NCBI RefSeq assembly: GCF_018260405.1
Contig: NZ_JAGLBG010000091.1
Location: forward strand, 1-9,240
Direction of reading: 5' to 3'
DNA: 9,240 bases
Origin: Deinococcus sp.
GTDB lineage: Bacteria; Deinococcota; Deinococci; Deinococcales; Deinococcaceae
In this document: positions 7,037 through 9,240 of the stretch, one piece after another
How the letters are laid out: every line of letters starts with the position of its first letter
How positions within the stretch are numbered: position 1 is the first letter of the stretch
The notes under the pieces: model-generated
What the model was told of the DNA's origin: nothing
Databases searched by the model: none
What the model saw: the letters and a program-made list of their open reading frames with translations, nothing else
Program-made: the position numbers and the translations under genes

Positions 7037-8133
7037 GTCTTTTTCTCTCCCACTCGACAGTCTCGTTTGCCAGACCTCTCATTGTCCAGACTTCCATGCG
7101 TCAGGGCGTGACAACATCAGGCTCAGAAAGGTCTATGGCCCTGAACAGCGCCGTCTCCTGCGGTGCCGCACCTGTGGTGCCCACTTCAGTGAGACCAAAG
7201 GGACACCCTACTGGGGAAGCAAATTGCCTCCTGAACGCGTCGACAGCATTGTCGACCATCTCACGCATGGCAATTGCTGCTCATCCACAGCGGAACTTAC
7301 AGGCTGTCACCGAACCACTGTTGCTCGAATCATGCGTCAGGCTGGTGTCCATTTGCAGCAGTTCCATGACCAGCATGCTCGTGACCTCAAGGTCACGAGC
7401 ATGCAAGCCGACGAACGCCACAGCTTCTTCGGTAAGAAAGCCGAGCAAGCCTGGGATTTCACCGTTGTCGACCCCAAAAGTAATTTTGTCATCGAAGGTC
7501 AAGTAGGGGCGAGGACAGCCGAATTGACGAGGGTTCTGCTGGGTAGCGCAAAGGAGCGGCTCGCCGCTCCCCAGAGTCTCGTCCTGTCCACTGACGGATA
7601 TTTGCCCTATCAGAGCCTGTTCTCGGAACTGTTCGGTTCTGTCTGGCAACCACCGAGACGGGGAAAGCGTGGGCGCTTTCCCAAGAAGGCTTACCGAATC
7701 CCGCGCAGTCTGGCCCACGTCCGCATCATCAAGGAGTACAGCGGAAGACGGGTTGTGGAAGTCAGGACAGAAGTTGCGGCTGGAACGCAGAAACGGGTTA
7801 ATCAGGAGTTGCAGACTCTTGGCTACACGACGCCAAATACCTCAGCGGTTGAGCGCCAGAATGGGACAGCCCGACGAATGAATCCACATCTGGCACGCAA
7901 AAGCCTCGCTTTTGCGAGGCTTCCCTTCCATGCTAGTCACGTTGGCTGCGTTGGTTCAGGGCGTCTATAACTGGTGTCGGACGCAAAGGGGTCTGCGCCA
8001 GTCGCTGATAGAGCCACTCCGACGGAAAAAGTACATTCAGCGGACACCAGCCATGGCAATTGGACTGACAACGCGCTGTTGGTCAATCCGTGACCTTCTG
8101 AGCTTACCCTGTGGTGCTTCCTGTCGGTCATAG
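7035..8133 (+). pseudogene. IS1-family DDE transposase with +1 frame change
   Basis: From GTG 7035 the first frame encodes 311 aa, ending at 7970. An N-terminal zinc-binding motif (C12, C17, C44, C47) and a helix-turn-helix (STAELTGCHRTTVARIM, 84-100) are followed by the catalytic triad D126 (QADERHSF), D187 (STDGYLPYQ) and E273 (AVERQNGTARR). After KSLAFAR (about 289-295, near 7916) the true C-terminus continues one frame on (LAALVQGVYNWCRTQRGLRQ, later KKYIQRTPAMAIGLT) to the stop at 8131-8133 inside the right end. So either a 1-base indel has disabled the gene or a +1 ribosomal shift is used. A perfect 9-bp hairpin (7901-7922) sits exactly at the change and is followed by CCC-T in the zero frame. 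A mutation is the simpler reading. Classical IS1 uses a -1 shift, at a different place. Confidence 0.8.
7373..7404. repeat. 32-bp palindrome in the IS1 transposase gene
   Basis: Two perfect 15-bp arms, GCATGCTCGTGACCT and its reverse complement, are separated by only CA. They lie in coding sequence for HARDLKVTSMQADE, just before the first catalytic Asp. Confidence 0.9.
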
Positions 8134-8148
8134 TTCCATCGAACTACC

Positions 8149-8156
8149 GGGAATCC
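8149..8156 (+). repeat. 8-bp target duplication of the IS1-type element (right)
   Basis: GGGAATCC, identical to 6962-6969; see the left copy. Confidence 0.9.
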
Positions 8157-8227
8157 CATCCACCCTGGAATTCGCTTTCAAGCGGATGCAGGGAAGAACA
8201 TGGAGGCGCTTGAGGGCTTGGAACCAT

Positions 8228-8386
8228 TTCTTCCCTAAGGGAACGGATTTTACCGAGACTGCCTTGGAAAAAGTGCTTGTGGTACATCATTTACTGAACA
8301 ACAGACCCAGAGAGGGGTTAGGTTTTCGCACGCCCTCTGAGGTACATTTGTAACATTAGAGGTGTGCGCTAGCAACTTGAACTCGC
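8228..8386 (+). mobile_element. IS30-family 3' remnant
   Basis: On the + strand, 8228-8353 encodes FFPKGTDF, then LLNNRPREGLGFRTPSEV and a stop (8351-8353), the standard C-terminus of IS30-family transposases. After the stop a segment ending in AACTTGAACTCGCC looks like an IS30-type right end, and IS4 sequence resumes at about 8387. The rest of the IS30 gene, including the catalytic residues, is missing. Its left edge passes directly into IS4 sequence at TTCTTCCC (8228-8235), which both partners share. A deletion through short homology therefore probably removed the IS30 5' part together with ~130 bp of IS4. Confidence 0.75.
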
Positions 8387-8695
8387 CGGTATCCAGGCGA
8401 GCGGGAAAGAGAATGTTCGTCAGGACACACTCAGAATCAAGAAGTTGATGTCCTGCTGACCCCACTTCCAGTTTGTGCGATCTAGCAGGAGCAGCACATG
8501 CTCCTCACGCAAGAACGAGAGCACAAACCTGGCCATCATGTTCTGGGACAGCGAATACTGCATGAAACGCTTGAGTCTCTTGTAGACGCTGTTCTCGTTC
8601 TCACCAAGTTGGACGACAGGAACAAGACGCCAGAGCACGACACTGCGGGTCTGAATCATGCCCAGAATCAGGGCGCACAGGACGACCAACCTGCG

Positions 8696-8707
8696 GGGGT
8701 CAATCTC
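8696..8707 (+). repeat. 12-bp target duplication of the MITE (left)
   Basis: GGGGTCAATCTC, identical to 8879-8890. The duplicated bases encode EIDP in the IS4 transposase frame, and removing the MITE with one copy gives the normal family sequence (FEIDPRRLVVLCALILG). Confidence 0.9.
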
Positions 8708-8878
8708 AGGGCTTCCGCAAAGTCGGTTCAATTTTGAAGCCGGATCAAATTGCTTCTGATGCATCACTGGAGAAGGCCGTTTCTGTCGCTCAGTCATATT
8801 TAATTCCAAGCCATATATTCTGTCTATAACAGAAATCTTTCTCTTCATTCTTCGGTTTTGCGACTTTGCGGTTGCCCT
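8708..8878. mobile_element. 171-bp MITE inserted in the IS4 transposase gene
   Basis: A small AT-rich element with 18-bp terminal inverted repeats, AGGGCTTCCGCAAAGTCG at 8708-8725 and the reverse complement of AGGGCAACCGCAAAGTCG at 8861-8878 (16/18 identical). It is flanked by a perfect 12-bp target duplication. It encodes no transposase. Element plus duplication is 183 bp, so the IS4 frame stays open through it and gains 61 codons with no stop. The ends differ from those of the IS4, IS1 and IS30 elements here, so the mobilising transposase lies elsewhere. Duplications of 9-12 bp are typical of IS4-like transposases. Confidence 0.88.
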
Positions 8879-8890
8879 GGGGTCAATCTC
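8879..8890 (+). repeat. 12-bp target duplication of the MITE (right)
   Basis: GGGGTCAATCTC, identical to 8696-8707; see the left copy. Confidence 0.9.
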
Positions 8891-9035
8891 GAAGTGAGCT
8901 TGGAGCGTGGCGAACAGGTCATACTGAAGATGTCGGCTTCGTCGGTCTTTCATGGCAGAAAAAACCGTACAGGAGCCGACTTTCTTTGTCTACACTCGGC
9001 TTTTGTACCCTAGAGAGGTCCAAAACATAAGCGTG

Positions 9036-9236
9036 TCAGACGATATTTTTTGGTTTCCTCCTGTATTTGCTCTGACGAGAAATGGCTATTTCTTCTTCTA
9101 AAAACTCCATCCCAGACAGGTTTTTTCTCGGGTCGGAAGGGTCGCTAATCAGATACCCTGTTTCCCTGCCAGGAGGTGGGCCGCTAATCAGATACGTTCC
9201 AGCAAACCAACCACATTTCTTACCTCTGCTCAGGGC
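9036..9236 (-). other. Possible coding remnant with duplicated YLIS motif
   Basis: On the minus strand this frame is open for about 66 codons, between a TGA at 9237-9239 and a TGA at 9036-9038. It contains GTYLISGPPPGRETGYLISD, then a charged C-terminal half (MEFLEEEIAISRQSKYRRK). No ATG or GTG start lies at its head, so it is either a fragment of a broken gene or a chance frame. The 14-bp repeat CGCTAATCAGATAC (9143-9156 and 9182-9195) recurs after 39 bp, a multiple of three, giving the duplicated motif. No family was recognised. Confidence 0.3.
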
Positions 9237-9240
9237 TCAT

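Larger units (their letters stand above)
6970..8148 (+). mobile_element. IS1-family insertion sequence inside the IS4 element
   Basis: A complete 1179-bp element. Its ends (6970-6998 and 8120-8148) are 29-bp inverted repeats with 2 mismatches, beginning GGTAGTT and sharing a perfect inner 19 bp (TGGAACTATGACCGACAGG). It is flanked by the 8-bp duplication GGGAATCC. Its single transposase gene runs on the + strand, opposite to the host IS4 gene. The left end carries a strong hairpin just before the gene. The intact ends and perfect duplication suggest a fairly recent insertion, later than the IS30 event if the IS30 remnant is as decayed as it looks. Confidence 0.9.
6480..8953 (-). pseudogene. 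IS4-family transposase, disrupted
   Basis: The pieces, in order on the minus strand, are as follows. 8953-8387 holds the N-terminus and first catalytic Asp region (LLLLDRTNWKWG), with a MITE inserted in frame at 8708-8878. 8235-8157 reads GKKWFQALKRLHVLPCIRL and on to VDGIP. 6969-6480 continues with VWALFCKLEAG, then EVRYWYKPMHIYG, and the IS4 signature Y-2-R-3-E-6-K in HYAKRCNGENMHQAMK. The segment expected to hold the second catalytic Asp is lost under the IS30 remnant. Further damage is an in-frame TGA at 8420-8422 and another at 6816-6818, both probably former Trp codons, and a 1-base loss in the C run at 6929-6932. The start ATG 8953 is plausible but lacks a clear ribosome site. The protein cannot be made. 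Confidence 0.85.
6476..9017 (-). mobile_element. IS4-family element, broken by three nested insertions
   Basis: CTCTCTAGGGTACAAAAG (6476-6493) and its exact reverse complement (9000-9017) form perfect 18-bp terminal inverted repeats. The transposase stop codon (6480-6482) lies within the left repeat. The 2542-bp length contains an IS1-type element plus duplication (1187 bp), a MITE plus duplication (183 bp) and an IS30 remnant (about 160 bp). What is left is roughly 1.0 kb, and about 130 bp of IS4 sequence appears to have been lost where the IS30 piece sits. This fits an original IS of about 1.15 kb. No target duplication flanks the outer ends (6464-6475 versus 9018-9029), so one flank has probably been rearranged since insertion. 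Confidence 0.88.

Noticed and set aside
7006..7506. Plus-strand ORF of 166 codons and the opposing 7281-7718 ORF
   Set aside because: Both are alternative frames of the IS1 transposase, whose zinc-finger and DDE motifs are in the 7035 frame.
6980..8138. Taking the perfect 19-bp repeats (6980-6998, 8120-8138) as the full ends of the IS1-type element
   Set aside because: Inverted similarity continues outward with two mismatches to 6970 and 8148, where a perfect 8-bp duplication begins, so the true ends are there.
8250..8465. Minus-strand ORF of 71 codons
   Set aside because: It crosses the IS30/IS4 boundary in the wrong frame for IS4 and antisense to the IS30 C-terminus.
8498..8737. Plus-strand ORF of 79 codons
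   Set aside because: Antisense to the IS4 transposase N-terminal part and runs into the MITE end; no coding character of its own.
6464..9029. Target-site duplication of the outer IS4 element
   Set aside because: Bases flanking the two 18-bp ends do not match, so none is called.
9143..9195. Repeat CGCTAATCAGATAC as a CRISPR start
   Set aside because: There are only two 14-bp copies, in an open coding-like frame, with no third unit and no cas genes.

Overview
The window looks like part of a Deinococcus-type genome, probably an accessory replicon or a variable chromosomal region. This is inferred from the GC-rich coding sequence, the style of the GNAT, amidohydrolase and MFS proteins, and the density of decaying insertion sequences and small repeats. 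No rRNA, tRNA or CRISPR was seen.

Left part (1-6369), all on the + strand. A relatively AT-rich gene-free leader (1-508) is followed by a class III aminotransferase of the GabT type (509-1810). Next is a chimeric ORF (1877-2857) in which two leftover pieces of a second GabT-like gene are joined in frame to a GNAT acetyltransferase. It overlaps the start of a gutted amidohydrolase (2854-3166). An intact GabD-type succinate-semialdehyde dehydrogenase follows (3346-4806), with a hairpin-bearing leader and a likely terminator. An MFS transporter (5149-6369) comes last, preceded by a 135-bp repeat with perfect 12-bp inverted ends. GabT and GabD together would convert 4-aminobutyrate (or a similar omega-amino acid) to succinate. 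The genes between them carry the scars of at least three internal deletions or fusions.

Right part (6476-9017) is one nested transposon. The host is an IS4-family element with perfect 18-bp terminal repeats at 6476-6493 and 9000-9017 and its transposase on the - strand. Three insertions are visible in it. (a) A complete IS1-family element at 6970-8148 has 29-bp ends (27/29 identical) and a perfect 8-bp target duplication. (b) An IS30-family 3' remnant (about 8228-8386) replaced part of the IS4 gene. (c) A 171-bp MITE at 8708-8878 has 18-bp ends and a perfect 12-bp target duplication, and it sits in frame inside the IS4 transposase gene. Both larger transposase genes are also damaged by point mutations: two in-frame stops and a 1-base loss in the IS4 gene, and a reading-frame change in the IS1 gene.

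A 62-bp direct repeat (54/62 identical) occurs at 120-181 and at 6411-6472, the second copy ending just before the IS4 end. The two copies bracket the whole gab/MFS block. The last 220 bases hold only a possible - strand coding remnant with a duplicated Y-L-I-S motif.

The points that best repay checking are the in-frame MITE, the unusual set of perfect hairpins inside the IS1-type transposase gene, the GabT-GNAT fusion, and the 62-bp repeat pair. I found no convincing new defence or enzymatic system here.
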